64,000 bases of DNA from Cyanoderma ruficeps (taxonomy: Eukaryota; Chordata; Aves; Passeriformes; Timaliidae). Position 1 is the stretch's first letter. Each line of letters starts with the position of its first letter. Shown piece by piece: positions 44,229 to 58,658 of the stretch. The stretch lies in the NCBI GenBank assembly GCA_008694505.1, contig VZDJ01000998.1:391565-455564 (forward strand), given 5' to 3'. Below the pieces are notes generated by a model. The model worked only from the letters and a program-made list of their open reading frames with translations, searched no databases and had not been told where the DNA came from. The translations under genes and the position numbers were made by a program.

Positions 44229-44340
44229 CAGATCATAGAATCACAACAATGTCATTAGAGCTCTAAAGTTAATAAGCTCAACTCCAAGCCCGAGCATTCA
44301 TTGCTGAAGGGTTACATGAGGAGGAGGAAGTACATGCTGC
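44229..44340 (-). mobile_element. CR1 3' end fragment
   Basis: ATCATAGAATCACAACAAT followed by AGCTCTAAAGTTAATAAGCT and CAACTCCAAGCC is a decayed reverse complement of the CR1 3' terminus. Confidence 0.55.
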
Positions 44341-47300
44341 ACTGTGGCTTGAGTGGTTTCACCTAAAGAATGCAGACAATTTCATGAAAAGTTCATGAAC
44401 AGATAAAGACTAAGTTGTCAGCTGCATGAATAAAAATGAATTATTCATCCACCTTTGTAACAGAAATCTGGCTGACAACTGTATTAGTCAAGACACTGAG
44501 AACACATTTGCAGATGCTATTTTAAAATCAGGATTGGAGGTTCCCATAAAAACTGCAATGATTCTTCATGTGCAAAAAAAATATATATAGGACTTGGTTT
44601 AATTTAATTTCATGTCCTACCTTTGATCTCTGTAATTCTATTGTCTAAGAAATTAGACAGCTACAAGCTTGAGATCTGGTTTAATGCTGTATTTTCTACT
44701 GATAAATTGGTCAGGCAAAATATGGTTTGGCATATATGCATGTTTTGCCTTTGGCATCAAGCTGTGTTGCAGTTCTTAATGTTGTTTGCTTTAATGTATA
44801 GCACCTCCACATCTAGGAAGATGAAGAGCTAGGCTTTAACTGCAGATGAAAAACCCTACAGGTTAAACAATGGAAAAGGCCTTTCTTCAAGCTAGTGTAG
44901 GAAACATAAGACAAGATGTCTACTCCAAGTATATAAAAATAAGATCTTACAGGAGCATTCAGGTGCTTATAGAAGCTCAAAGTTGACAGAAATTGTTATG
45001 TTCAGAGCATGCTCTGTAAAGTACTGTATATTAAATGACTATTTACACACAATAAGTAAAGACAAGGAGGAGGAATGGAGACAAAAGGATATGAAATTGA
45101 AGGACGTGATGAAAGAATAGGTAAAAATAAGGTGAGTAAACAAAGTGACAGAAGGCTCAGGTGTAACACAACAAAGCCTGCAAGGAGGGAAAGAAGAAGA
45201 TGCCCTCAGTGAACCCATTTACTCGTTTACCCACTGAAGAAAAGAATGGTTGGGAGAGTGGAAAAGATCTAGGAGAGAGGACAGCAACCCCTAACAATGG
45301 ATATACACAAGTTAGAAAAATTATTTCATTAAATTCCATCATAAATTTAAGCTTACAAGCAATACCTGCAGGTTTTCTGTTTGCTGCAGATAACAAAAAC
45401 TGTGATTTAAACTCCTGTGTTGAGAAATAGTAAAATATTTAGCTGGTAATGATTCAACAGTGTAAAAATGGTTCCATGAGACTTCAGTCTCTGATGGATC
45501 AGAGAGTTTTGACCTTGTAGAGGGATAATACACTATACTCTGATAAATTCAGTGAGAAATAAGAGACGATAGGAAAGTGTATGCATGCAGTAATAAGAAA
45601 CAAATGACTGCTTGAAGAAATGTCAAGTGTAAGGAAGGCACCTTTACAAAGAGAGGTCTTATTTTACCTTTTACACTGCATTATTGATCACCCCATATTT
45701 GAGATTTTCAGAGTTTTTTGGAATCTTTTTTTTGGTGCTGAAATACCTGTACTACAGTGCTACTGAATTATTTCCTCTGAGAAATGTTAATCTTAAAAAA
45801 AAAAAAAAAAGGTAATAGTGTCCTACAACACAGACAAGATGAAAGTGTGTTTTCACAACTAGAGATTAATTTTTTTGTCCATACTCTAGTGAAATAATTA
45901 AGCTTGCTATATTCTTTCAGAATTTTTGAAATTCAGCGTTTCAGTAGTGGGGAAATAATTATTAAATACAACTGGAGGATAATTCCACTTTGTTTGCAGT
46001 GCCCCATAGTATGTACTCACTTTCCTGGTTTCAGTGGTCAAAATTCTGGATGATATTCATTCATTCTGCTGAAATTTTTTGTACCTATGTCCTTGTCATA
46101 CACATCCTGCAGTAGGAGCGGTGGAAGCCAATAAGCAGGAACTGGCCAGGGCATGCTTTCCCAGGGAATGCTACATGAAAAGGTACAATGAGCACTGCTA
46201 CGTTAGATGTCAGCAGTATTTAAGCCAAAAAGCGAACCATTTTTTTGTAGTGAAGAAAGCCACAAAGTGGTCAGCCATAGCACACCTGTTTAGAGGAATT
46301 CTTTTACCATGAAACTGTAGTTCATTTGAGGAACACAGGCAAGGTCCAGAGGCAGAATGAGATGTAGGGACCATTTTCAACAGATCCTCAACAGTTACAT
46401 GACTTGGGAACTTAGAGAAAAATGTCATAACAACAATATCTCAATTTCATTATGCACTTTGTTTTCCCATTGATTTCTTTTACAGATCTTGTGATGTTAT
46501 GGCACTTGGAAATTGTATTTATAGCTGATTTCTGGGAAAAAATACATCATTGTAACTGCTAATTGACAAACTCTTTGGGATTTTTTTCTTTACTATATTT
46601 ATCTTAAACCTCATGAAGTGTAAGAAGCTTGACAATTTTATTTGTACTTAATCATTATTTCCTATCTCTGTTGAGCACCAAATTTTTCCATTTATATTTC
46701 ATTTTATAGTAGTTTTGTTTTAATGTTTTAAACTACCACTGTTCATGCATAATAAATATATTATTTCTCTTTTGGAAATTTATCAGTTATTTATCTATAC
46801 CGTTCTTGGCAAAGACAGTTATTTGTTATAATTAATATACTAATAATTCAGAAATTACATAGATTTATAAATTATATGTTAGCAGCATAAAACCACCAAA
46901 TAGTGTTGGATCAGTAAAGTCTTCTAAAGTGTGTCATTACCATTATTACCCATATTGACTGTTTATATTATTATGGTTAAAAAATAGGCTTGTTTTATGA
47001 GGCTGAAATCTATGATCATGGTAATAGTTCTGTAAAATAGGCTTTTAGGATAGCAATTACTTTCTAATAGATGTAAAAGAAAAAGAAACAACCAAACAAA
47101 CAGAAACCTAGTACAACAAAATTGGTATTTTGTAGCTATTTTCTTCAGTTATTCATTAGAAAATATATTTTAACTTGTCTTTCATGATTTAAAATAGCCT
47201 GTTGTTGAATATCTAAGCTCTGTATGCTTATAGGCAGGAGACAAGAGCTCAGAATAAAAATTATGGGAGCCTTTTGGAACTGTGTAGAGCATGAGAAGTT

Positions 47301-50300
47301 GTAGCTATTTTTTGATTTTTTTTTCCATAAAACAAACTTTTAAAATACATTACTTTCTCAAAGTTAGCATTAAAATTATTACAGTAACTAAGCAAATCTA
47401 AAGACACTTCATAGAGGAAACTTAGACATTGATAGACCCGTGATAACCTGTCTCTTGTCCTGGTAGCTGCCTATGCAGGTAAGTTACTCTCCTTTGCAGG
47501 AGGACACACTAGTGGAGTATCCTCTCTTGCAGAGAGAGAGAGTGGCTTAGGTGCAGAGTGTGGAGCAGGTGGTGGGAGAACAGGGAAGTGAAAGTGACAG
47601 AGAGTTAAAGATCCTCTTCCACATCTCCTTTAAACCCAATACCCTCCTCCAGACACAAACAGTCTCAGAGTTATGCAGCAAAACTCTCTGGAACAGGAGG
47701 AGATGATGAATACCATGTCTCACAAGGCCACTGGCCCCAATTGTACAAGGTTTAACTTTTGTCAGAACTCTAAAATATTTTTTTTAAGTGTGGAAAATGT
47801 TAAAAAGTACATTTAATTCTACTTTTGATACAAAAAGTATATGCTATTCTATTTTAAATAAGATATATTTGAGTCTCATTTTAAAGAAAAACAATAAATT
47901 CACTCATTGGGGCATTTTAGGAAATAGCACTGTCTCTTAACTGCTCATCTTTCACTGACAGTAGTTTGTCAGAGCTCATTTTTCATGTTTGTGTGTGTTT
48001 GTGCACTTAACACAGCTCAGTTCATAGGTAGAACTGATCAAGAGAAGTGTTCCGATAATAGTTGCCAATGGAAATTAAACAAAAAAGAGACTTCAAGGAT
48101 CTGGTAATGTCTACTTTTCTGAACTTAAGCCTTAACGCCTTTCGAAAATACGTCCCTTCTCTGTGTTTTGACAGCAGAAGGAAGTACTGGATCAGAGTTT
48201 TAATTGCCTATTTCAACCCCTCTTTTAAGAATATAACATACACTGTATATTTGCAGAAGAATGTTCAAAATCTTGCATTAGATATACACTGTTGCCACTG
48301 ACTTTCTTAAGACAGGCCTGAAAGATTTCTTGCCTTTGCAAATCATTGTCAAATTTTTTCAACATAGCAGAAGTCATAAATACCTTTAAAAAAGCAAACT
48401 AATATTTACTTTGGATGTTTTACTTTCTGCTTTCTGTTTGTCAGTCTCTGTCATCCTCAGAACATCTTGCTACAGCAGAGCTAAAATCAATAAAAGAAAG
48501 ATCTTTAAATGGTTTAAGTCACTTTTACCTTGTGTGTCAATAAAAACCTTCTTTTAATTTTCAAATAGTGATTCACACTCATGGTCCTCTCCAGGTCTCT
48601 AAGCCTAGTTCACTAAAGGCACCCTAAACCACAGGAAATAATCTTGTTCCTTCAACCCTGTTGATAAAATGTCTTTTGTGTTGTATAAGACCAGGTCTCT
48701 TTTTTTTTTTTAAATCTTCTCACATGGATAGTGATAGGAATAGGGGTAGGATAGTAATCAAGTAACTGTGAATTTCATGGAGAGTGATAGCATTGATTTG
48801 CAAAAAAAAAAGGTAGTAGAATAGGATTCTAGTTATGGATTTATAAAATTTCTTAATGTTAATTACCAGAATGCTCAAAAACATACACACCAAAATGGCT
48901 GTTCGGACTATGTCCTAAACTTTTTTCTTATAATGTGAGAAGATCATTGCCTTTTAGTGCAACATTTCTGGAAAATTCCTATATACTACCAAGCACTTTG
49001 GGAACAAACTACAGCTATAGAAATACATTAAATAGTCCAACACAAAGCAGAATTTGCAAATAGATGTCCAGTATTTAGCTGTCATGAGCATGGTGAGATG
49101 ATTTATTTATCTTTTCATCTCAGGGAAATGTATTTTATACATTATCTTCATGTTGTGTATGAAATATTGTGAGGGGATATATGTATAGCAACAGTTATTA
49201 TTTTATTAACTGCTAATATTAGTTGCACTGTTTCCTAAAGCCTTGCAATGTTATATTCAGGAATGGCCTTGGACCATTTGTCTAAATCAGCACGAGCCTT
49301 ACCACCACTTGTCAAAAGCTTGCTGTCTTATTCTACCATTTGACGAGTGTGGACTTGGGCACAAGTCAAGACAAAACAAATGAAGGCAGAATTTTTAGCT
49401 CGCTATTTACAGTGTGCAGGGGTTTTCTAACTCCATGTATTTGTCACATGTATCCGGATGTTAAAGACGACATAAGGGCCTGTACTTGCTATGCAGGAAA
49501 ATTGAATCCAGGGAATGAAGCTTTCTTGAACATTCCAATAGTTTTGTACCTGCTCTACATATTACCCAATTTATTTACGTATTTCACATTCTGAGGATTT
49601 CCATATCTGAATTAACTTTCCATATATATATGGAGAGAGAGAAACTGCCCAAGAAAGGTCAGTTCCTTGTACCAATCTCTGAGAAATGTAGAAATAGCCC
49701 CTGCAATCTTAATCACCTTAAGAGCAGTATGTATTAATCCTCAGTGGAATATTTGCTGTTTATCAAGATTTTGTAGTGATGAGTTCTACTGACTTTACAG
49801 TTAATAGGGAATGTTCAGTCTTAACAGTTACTCTATATTCAGCTTGAGAAATTTCAAATGTCTAAATCGCTTAGTACCAAAGAATTTATACACAAGCATA
49901 ATGCAATTTTGTAGTGATATTACAGCAATCTATAATATTTAACCAGCCTCTTTTGGACCATGCAATTCAGTTTCAAGAGTTTATCCATCAGTTCTACCTT
50001 ATCCTAGCTGGAAATCCATGACAGGCACACTGGAGTAATCAAACATGTTGCAAGATTGTCAATGCCTCTCTCTACCCTTTCACCTTTGCAGCCACTTTGG
50101 CTCCTAGATGCTGTGTCACCACAAGTTTCAGTTGCACTAGAATACTATATATTGCAAGGCAGGCAGCCTAGTGATGTTGTGCTCTGTACATGTATTTGAC
50201 TGCCTGTATCTCTTGGTTTCCTAATTTCAAAGAGCAAACTCCTAAAGAAACAATATTGCAAAGCATAATGTGGATAGTTTTCTGGAGGCAGGCTTTCTTC

Positions 50301-50674
50301 ATCCTCTTGCATATATGAAAAATGGTTGATTTGAGCCAGGTTGGCTGATTTCTCATACTTACTTTGATTGCTGTGGAAATATGTTTTGAAGCAAAGCCAT
50401 CATGCTTTTATGGGAACTGACAGGCTGCTGCTTATGTGTCATGAGAAACAAGAGCTTTTCCATGGCTTATGTACTTGAAATAAGATTGTTGTATTCCAAA
50501 GAGTACTGGTTTTGCTCTTTTTTTTCCGATATTATTTCCTGTTATTAGAAATTCCAAATGTAAATATTGAAATACTTAGGTGTTCACATTATAATTACGT
50601 ACTATGGGCTATATGCAAGGTTTATACCTACCTCTCTGGATAGAATATATACGCCTATCTTTGTAGATCTATAN

Positions 50675-50714
<40 letters not shown>

Positions 50715-51689
50715 GAGTACAGTATACCCTATATTGCTTAATTGCACGTAGACCACCTAAATATTTTGATATTAATATAGAAATTGTGCATGCATATATG
50801 TACAAATATAGAAGATAGAAGATATTAAAAAAAATAGAAATTATTTAAACTGCAAACTGTGAGCCCAGATTTTCCAGACTTGCCAAATTTGGGTCTTTAT
50901 AGTTTTTGTAAAAATTCTGATTTTGTTTGAAGAGGGGTTTAAACAGATTTTGTTTGAAGGGTTCATAGATAAGGCTGGTGCAACTGGAATATTTGTATAA
51001 GGTTGAGGAAATAAGAAATATTATTTGGACTGAATCACATCTCTAATCAGCTTGAAAAAGACTTAACTCATTGTAAAACTGCAGTGGTATAAATGGAAAT
51101 CAATTGGATTGATTTTTGAGCAACTTACTGTAGTGCTGCCAGTTCAAAATGCAATTAAACACTCTGTTTAGTGATAAGGTCATTAACTGACCAATAGTTC
51201 CACTTAAAGTATAAAATCTACAGATTTTTTGCAGTGCATTTTGTGACTTTTAAGATTGAAACTTATTTGGCATTATGAATCTACAATATCCATTATGAGC
51301 CACTCAAATCTTGCTTTTTCACTGGTGCATGAAAAATTTATCTGGATGACTTCCGTGAATGCTAATAGAACTCCACCTTCATAATACCTACTGTAGACAG
51401 CCCTGGGATTTGACACAATTAGTATGAAACAGTCAATTTGCATGGTGCATTTGATTTAAATGGCAAGGTTTCATGGTGGTGTTTGTGCTGCAGGTCTGGT
51501 CTCAATGAGAAGGCACCAGGATCTGATCCCTGTCATATACAGCAGTCTGTAATGGACCTGTTGGAGAACACAGCTGAACCCATCAGCCAAGCTGGTGATT
51601 CCTGTGTGACAACATATTTCAGAGGGATGAAAAAAGCTTAATGGTCGCTGTGTGAGAGAGGGGTGAGAGACATGTGAGAAAAACATCCC
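44341..51689. other. AT-rich sequence without a recognised gene
   Basis: Contains an A run at 45796-45812 and a (TA)n tract at about 50671-50711 with an unresolved base at 50674. The stretch at 47430-47750 is somewhat GC-richer and could be an old repeat, but I cannot name it. No exon or RNA gene recognised. Confidence 0.5.
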
Positions 51690-52532
51690 TGAACACACCA
51701 AGGTCAGTGGAGAAGGAGAGGGAGGAGGTGTTTCAGGTGCTGGAGCTGAGATTCCCCTGCAGCCCCTGGTGCAACCCATGGTGAAGCAGCTGTGCCCCTG
51801 CAGCCATAGATGTCCTCAGGGATGCAGAGATCCACCTGCAGCCAGTGCAGGAGACCCAGAGTGGAACAGGTAGATTCCTGTAGAGACTGTGACCTTGTGC
51901 AGAGAGCTCATGCTAGAGTAGGTTCCTGGCAGGATCTGTGGTTCTATGGAGAGAGAAGCCTGTGCTGGAACAAGTTTGCAGGAAGGAGCTGCAGTGCATG
52001 GAAGACCCACACTGAAGTTGTATGTTTCTGAAGGACAACATGTCATGGAAAGGATCCATGGTGCTGGAGGAGTTTGTGAAGAACTGCAGTCCATAGAAAG
52101 AATCCATGTTGGAGAGGTTCATGAAGGACTTTTCTCTATAGAAGGCACCAAATGCTAGAACAGGGGAAGAGTATGGGAAGGATGACTCATCAAAGTATAT
52201 GAACATACCCATGTCCTGTTTCCCATACTCCTGCACTGTTTGGGGGTAAGAAAGTAGAAGTGCCAGAGGTGAAGCTGAACCAGCTGGAGAGATGCAGGAC
52301 TGAAAGGAAAATATTTTTAGACTTATTTTTCCTTATTCTACTTGGTTTAATTTACAATGAAATAAAATAATTTCCCCTGGTTGAGTCTGTTCTGCCCATA
52401 ATGATAATTGCTAAATGGTCTCTTTGTCCAATGATCTTTTTGTTGTATTTTTTCCCTTCGTCCTCTTGACCAGGAACAGTGACCAGAACAGTTTGATGAG
52501 CAGGTGATAGCCTGCCAAGTCAAATGACCACA
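51690..52532 (+). mobile_element. ERVL-like LTR 3' half, copy A
   Basis: A repeat-rich stretch followed by an AT-rich segment and GGTTGAGTCTGTTCTGCCC (near 52379), ending near CAAATGACCACA. This is the order of the 3' half of an avian ERVL-type LTR. It is decayed, and its TG end is not found. Confidence 0.55.
51862..52150. repeat. Imperfect tandem repeats of about 50 bp
   Basis: A CTGGAGCAGGTT-like core recurs at about 51862, 51913, 51965, 52012, 52063 and 52109, spacing 46-52 bases, with diverged sequence between. It is part of the LTR-like element. Confidence 0.7.
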
Positions 52533-52689
52533 GCCATTTTGTTGGTGCCTGACTTGGGAATTCCAAAGAATTCAAAGTAAGGACAGTAAGTGGGATAGTT
52601 AGCAGGCAAAACATGGACTGAAGTTTGCTAGAGAGCAGAATAATTTTGGGGAATGTTATAATTTTGGTGAAGTGATGAGGGCTAGTGTG

Positions 52690-53164
52690 TGTAAATTCCA
52701 GCAGGGCTTCTAGGAGGAAATGCAGCCTGGGGAGGATTGGTAGTCTGTTCCTAAAGGATCATTCCTCTTATCAAGGACCCCATGCTGGAGATGGGGAAAA
52801 GTGTGAAGAGGAAGGAGCAGCAGAGAGGTGTTATAGATTGAGCAGAATCCTCTTTCCCTATCCCTATGTGTTACTCAGAGCAGGGTGGATAGAAGAATTT
52901 GGAATGCAGGAATAAAGCTAAGCCTAAGGCTGGGATAAAGATGTTCTAGTTTTTGTCTTTGCTTTTCCCCATTTTACTCTATTTTTAATTGGCAATTAAT
53001 TTTCCCAGGTCAAGTCTGTTTTGCCTGTGGCTGATTTCCCTATCTTTTCCTCAACTCATAATCATTTTTATATTGTTTTCTCCTCAAATTCTGCTGAGGA
53101 GGTGGAGGAATGGAGCATTTCTGTAAGCTAATGACAGCCAGCTGAGGGAGGTCAACCCACTACA
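52690..53164 (+). mobile_element. ERVL-like LTR 3' half, copy B
   Basis: A second copy of the same LTR region: CCCCATGCTGGAGATGGGGA near 52778, GTCAAGTCTGTTTTGCCTG near 53009 and the end GGTCAACCCACTACA at 53164. It lies about 160 bases after copy A in the same orientation. Whether it is a separate insertion or a rearranged part of one element is unclear. Confidence 0.6.
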
Positions 53165-56100
53165 AGTCGCATGACGTCATCTTGTTGCTCCAAACTTAGA
53201 ATGCTGACTTAACTTCCCTGAAAACTGTATCAGAACACTGTAGGCTTAATGAGAGGGAGAAATTACTGAGAATCTGCCAATAGCCCAAGGATATTTTTTG
53301 GAACTGATTTCATATGTAATATTCCAGAATTATGATTTTACCTGGATTTAGCTACATAATCAAACACAGAGTAGACACATGAAACCACACTTACATCAGT
53401 GTTTCCATGTGGCCTGATAATGCTGTGTCTGAAGTAGAGGAGAATATAAGGGTGGTGAACAGACAGCAAGTAATCAGTGGAGTTCTGCTGTCAGCCAACT
53501 TGACAGCTCAGACGTGGTACAAAAAGGCTGACCTTCCTCTCCTGCTCACCAGTAACTGCTAGTTAATGCACAAGGTTAATTATGTCTAGGACTTCTAAGG
53601 ATTCACTCAGAAAAATGAAGTACAGAAAACTAGTTGGGAAGATGATGACATTATGGAAAAAAACACTGTGCTATAAACCAACTTTTTATACAAATGCTCC
53701 CGCTTTGAAATTAACACTGGAATATACACTCACCCGCAACTGTGGCCATAGAGAAACATCTTGCAGTGTTAATAAAATATTCTCTAAACATATTTCTGAG
53801 AGATGGAATTTCTTTTTAATTGCAGGAACTGGAAATAGGTTCTGGGAATCCATCTCATGATGAAGGAGAAAGCATAATCATGACTGCAATCTTGTGTGTG
53901 TTTCCTCAGAAAAAAAAAAGAGGAAAGTTTTAATTAACTTTATCTTCTCATGGTGTTTTTAAATGTGCTTATATGATTTTTTCTTTAAGGAGCTAGCTTC
54001 TGAGTGAGAGTATTTTTTTGATATTAAGGGGATAGGTGTGAGCTCAGATACACCTTTCTTTGGACATATTTTAAAAACATCTTCTTTCAAAGAGCTACAT
54101 CTTCTTAAGGAGAGTACAGGAACTGAAGTGCTCAGCTGTCTTTTGAGATTCAAATTTTCAAGTTTGCCTATTTGATTTGTCAGTAATCTGCTCTCCTCTT
54201 TTTAAGACTTTACATATCCAGATGAAAAGTAACTGATTTCATCTGTAGTTCAAGTATTCAATACAAGCACTGCCTTCTGCCATTCCTTCCTACCTTTTCT
54301 CCTTTGGTTTCACACTGTATCTTATGAATACTATTATTTTCTCCCACACATTTCAGAAACAGCTTGCATAATTTTTTGTGCATTCATCTCTGCTTTTATC
54401 TGGCAGCATTATTTTTGTCATCATTACAGCTGAATTTTCCTGAACTATTTCTTGGACTGCATTTTCAGAAAGGCTCATGCTGTTAAATGTTATTATATGG
54501 AGGCTCACTTTACTCCAGTTCTGCCCCAGATTTCTGTGTCTCTGTCTGATTAAGCTATCTCCTAGAATGGCTCTAGCCAGCCCCCATTGTTTCACATTTT
54601 CTGTGTAATTTGATTACATGTACTTGATTCAATTTTGTTGTTTATACTAAATATTCTCTGGAATTCTTCTTCCTCCACTTCTGAATTTGAACTTCATTCA
54701 GCTGAGATATGTTCCCAGACTTTCTCAATGAATTTATAAGTTGTCTGAGATGTCACCCAAAGCTGAATTTATCCAGAGGTGATTTCTAGGTTGAGTGGCA
54801 GTTTGCCTCTTCCTTGTCAAATGTTGTAATTAAAAAATTAAATGAAACAAAATTGTACTGAGAGAATTTTTTCACGGACTTTATATTTTGTGCAATTCAA
54901 TTCTTAAGTATTTCATGTGAGTTATAGAAGTTATACAATTTTACTTTGTACAGGTATTTCCAGAGTTGAATACCACTGTCCTGTTCTTTGTGTGAAGTCT
55001 ATGCAAATAGTATCAGTCCTAATTGCAGAAATGTTAGCTGCTATTACAGGTTGGTCATTTTGTCTCCTTGTAACAAGCTTGGTCTCCTTTATCTAGCCTT
55101 TTGTATCTTAACGTTTATTTCTTTAATCTCAGTTCTGTCCTCCCAATAATGACAATATAATTATCCCTTTTAAGTGAATTCAGGTACTTAACACATCACA
55201 GCACTTCCCTGGAATTTTATGCAATATACATTGTTGTATTTGCTCATGGAACACGATATTGCTTTGTCTTGGGGTTTAGCTGTTGTTTCCTTCAGTTTGA
55301 TTTCTTTGCAGCCAACAACTCCGAATTAGTTTATGCTTAAAATTTTACTCTCTGCCCATTGCAAAAAAGAGGAATGCACAAAATCTTAGGCGAAATAAAT
55401 CTCAAAATACTGAGATCAAACAACCTTCCATCCTCCTCGTATTCAGCTATCTTATCAGCAATCCCAAGGCAAATAAAAAAATTTGACAAAAATATCAGTA
55501 GTTATATGTTACCTGGATAAACAATAACTTCACTGTCTTTTTGTTCAAAATTTTAAGATCTATTCTCACTTGCAATGCATGCCTTACTTGCTAGTGCAGA
55601 GGGATATAATAGGGAAATTAAATATGTGATCATTCAGGAAGAAGTTTGCGAAAAAATTATACAATTGTCTATATGACTGTGCCAGTGTTGTAACCTAAAC
55701 ATTGTCTGGTTGCCACTTTGAGTGTAAAAATCTCTCTAATTTTGCTCAAGATATAGGAGTTCATTACTTCCATAGAAAGTACAATTAAAGTTAATTACAT
55801 TAACAGGGGTGAAAAGGTGCTTTTAGTAACAGAGATATTTTTCCTTGGAGAAATTAGAAATAATGAACAATTTAGTTTTATTTTACATTATTAAGGATTA
55901 AATAAAATGACAATTCTCATATTTCTGTATTTTTTTATTCTATATAAAAAGACATTGATTCATTCACAATCCTACTTTCATCTACCTGCAATGGAAAAAG
56001 GGAAAGGAGAGAATGAAACCCAGATTTTTCCAGTGCAATTACAATGGATGAGAAGTAAAAATTACTTTAGGTGGTATTTAAAATGCCTCAGAAAGTGAAT

Positions 56101-58334
56101 AGTAATGTGAAACAATCTCAAAGATTGAAAAGAAATTTTGAATCCTTTTGTCTGTCCTGCTTGAGATACCAAAATTGAATTTTTATAATATATTTGAATT
56201 GTATTCTCCAAAAATTGAAGTGCTGAATCATAATATTTTAAATCATGGTGACAATGTCCAATGTGAATGATGACAATTTGGTGTTGACACTACAAGCAAT
56301 GAGGTAAGAACATACATTATCATGCTTTTTACTTTCAAAAGCTTCTCTTTTAGAATACCGTCTCACTTCTTTTTCAAAGTCCAATTTTCTTTTGGGGTTC
56401 CTTATAGCATATCATTCCTGAAACATGCTTTATCATATACCATCTAGAATTCTGCATAAAGTAAGAAGAATTTGCCTAATCACTAAAGGATTTTTTATGT
56501 GGTTTTTTTTTTCTGCACCTTTTGTGTTAAATTGATTCAATCGATTAAAGTGTTTTATAACTTTTTAATTTTTCTTTTTTTAATCTGTGGTTCAGAGTGA
56601 GTCTACTGTGTCACTGCATAAAAAGAGAAAAGAAGTGTAGTTTAGGTCTCATAGAAGTGGACAGTGAATTTAAAACATCCTGTTTCTTAAAAAATATAGC
56701 TCTAGAAAACTAAGTACAGTGATTTTCACAAAGGGAAACAGCTATGAAACATTGTTCCCACCTCAAGTGTTTGAGAATGTGAATGAAAATAATTTAAAAA
56801 ACAGTCATTTATAAATCAAATTTATTTTCTTTTGGTGATTCTTTTGTATTAATCATATTTCAGTCATAAAGGAAGAGGAAATCCTCTTACAGTATTTTCC
56901 TAGACAGAGGTCTACAGAGATCTATTTCCTTTAGCTGGGTTCTATTATCTAGAAGGAGGTTTTAGCTCTAGAGTATCTATTAATTTCTAGAAAATCCTTA
57001 GGTAAGGCTCATCAGTTTCAGAGGTACTTCGTAACAAATTTTGTGATATTTTAGAGAATACACTTGTGATTTTATTTGCAGTTGCAATGTTTCAAAAAGC
57101 TAATTAATCCTATTATGATATCATTATGATACAATTTCTCTGTAGCAAGTAATATGAATTGCTAAAATTATCTATTTTAAAGCTGCTAAAATGAAAAGGG
57201 CTTGCCTGAGGCTAAAAATCTGTGTGTTTTTTAGTAATATCTAGTTATTAATCTATGTATGAGTAACTGATTTCTAAAAGTTAATGTAGGAGCCAACTGA
57301 AATTAGCTATGGTACATTATAAATATGAAGATAATGACATGCAATGTTGTCTCATATATTTGCATAATATTATGCTTTAACAATTAATAGATTTAGTCAG
57401 ATATTTGCTGACTAAGTATTTTAACAGATCATTCAAATATTGACAAGTACGTTTTATATACTGCAGCAGGGGAGCCAGATTTTTTTACATGGGGAGGTTT
57501 TCATAATTTAAGAATAGTTCTGTTCATACTGTTCTGTTTTGCATCTTGCTGATGAGGAACAACAAATGTAATCCTTTTTTAATGTTAATTTAATTAAGTA
57601 ATAACCTGTTGCTGACATGGAAGAAATCACCAAGGACACTGGGCAGTGTATTTCTGAGGGGACAGCAGTGTAGTCCTAAATGTATTCAATTTGTGCTGTT
57701 TTCTAAGTATTAATGATTGGTGGAGTAAGCCCTATTTCACCCCACACCAGAGAGACATCACACACAAAACAAGTGAACCAAGTTATATATCCAAGGAGAA
57801 TGATGCATCTGCCTTTTTACTATTTTATTAAAAATGATATTCTGACTTTTTTATTTTCTTCCCCTCCCCATCACCCAAGAAGAAGATATAAATTTAAATA
57901 ATAATTCTCAAATTCTTTTTTGTTGCCTAGTAGATGACATGTCTGTCTTTATTTTCCTTGGACCCAAGTCCTCTCTGGATGTGATTTCTTTCTTTCTTTT
58001 CAACCAGACATCACTGATACTAGCTGATCTAGCAAGTTCAAAGTACACTATAATTACACTTATGTTCAGAGAGCACCTTAGGAGTCAGAGAGGAGGGAGA
58101 TGCCTGTGGTGCTGTTGCTAAATCTTTCTCCCTTTCTGACAACAACTGGCCACAATGTCAGAGATTTTCCTGATTCATTCTGCCAGATAATGAAGACTTT
58201 CCTTTCTTTCAGTTTCTTTTACTGGGGAAGGTAGAATAGATTGAGGAAAGTTGCTAGGTTCAGGGGAATTTTTATTACCAGACTTTGATCTACAGAAGTA
58301 AACTCATGGTAAAGAAGAAAGCTCCCAAGGAAAA
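53165..58334. other. AT-rich sequence without a recognised gene
   Basis: No exon, RNA gene or nameable repeat. The frames at 53582-53860 and 54353-54595 lack domains. Confidence 0.5.
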
Positions 58335-58655
58335 TTTTAGACCAAGTCACAGAATGGTTGAGGTAGGCCTTTGGATATCAGGTAGTCCAAATGCTCTGCT
58401 GAAGCAGGTTTACCTACACCTGGTTGCTAGGGATCAGATACTGGTGGGTTTTGAAAATATCCATAGAAGAAGACTCTGCAGCCTTTCTGAATAACTTATT
58501 ATTAACAGTGCTCTGATAACTTCAAAGTAAAGAAGGTTTTCCGCATATTTAGATGGAGCTTCCTGTCTTTCAGCTTGTGATCATCTCTTGTTCTGTTGTT
58601 GGTTACTGAAAAATCTGGTCCCATCTTCCTGATACCTACCCTTGAGTTTTATGTA
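58335..58655 (-). mobile_element. CR1 LINE 3' fragment, minus strand
   Basis: GTCACAGAATGGTTGAGG, then GTTTTGAAAATATCCATAG, GCAGCCT and ACTTCAAAGTAAAGAAGG read as the reverse complement of the CR1 3' untranslated region, with its 3' end at the left. Confidence 0.8.
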
Positions 58656-58658
58656 TGC

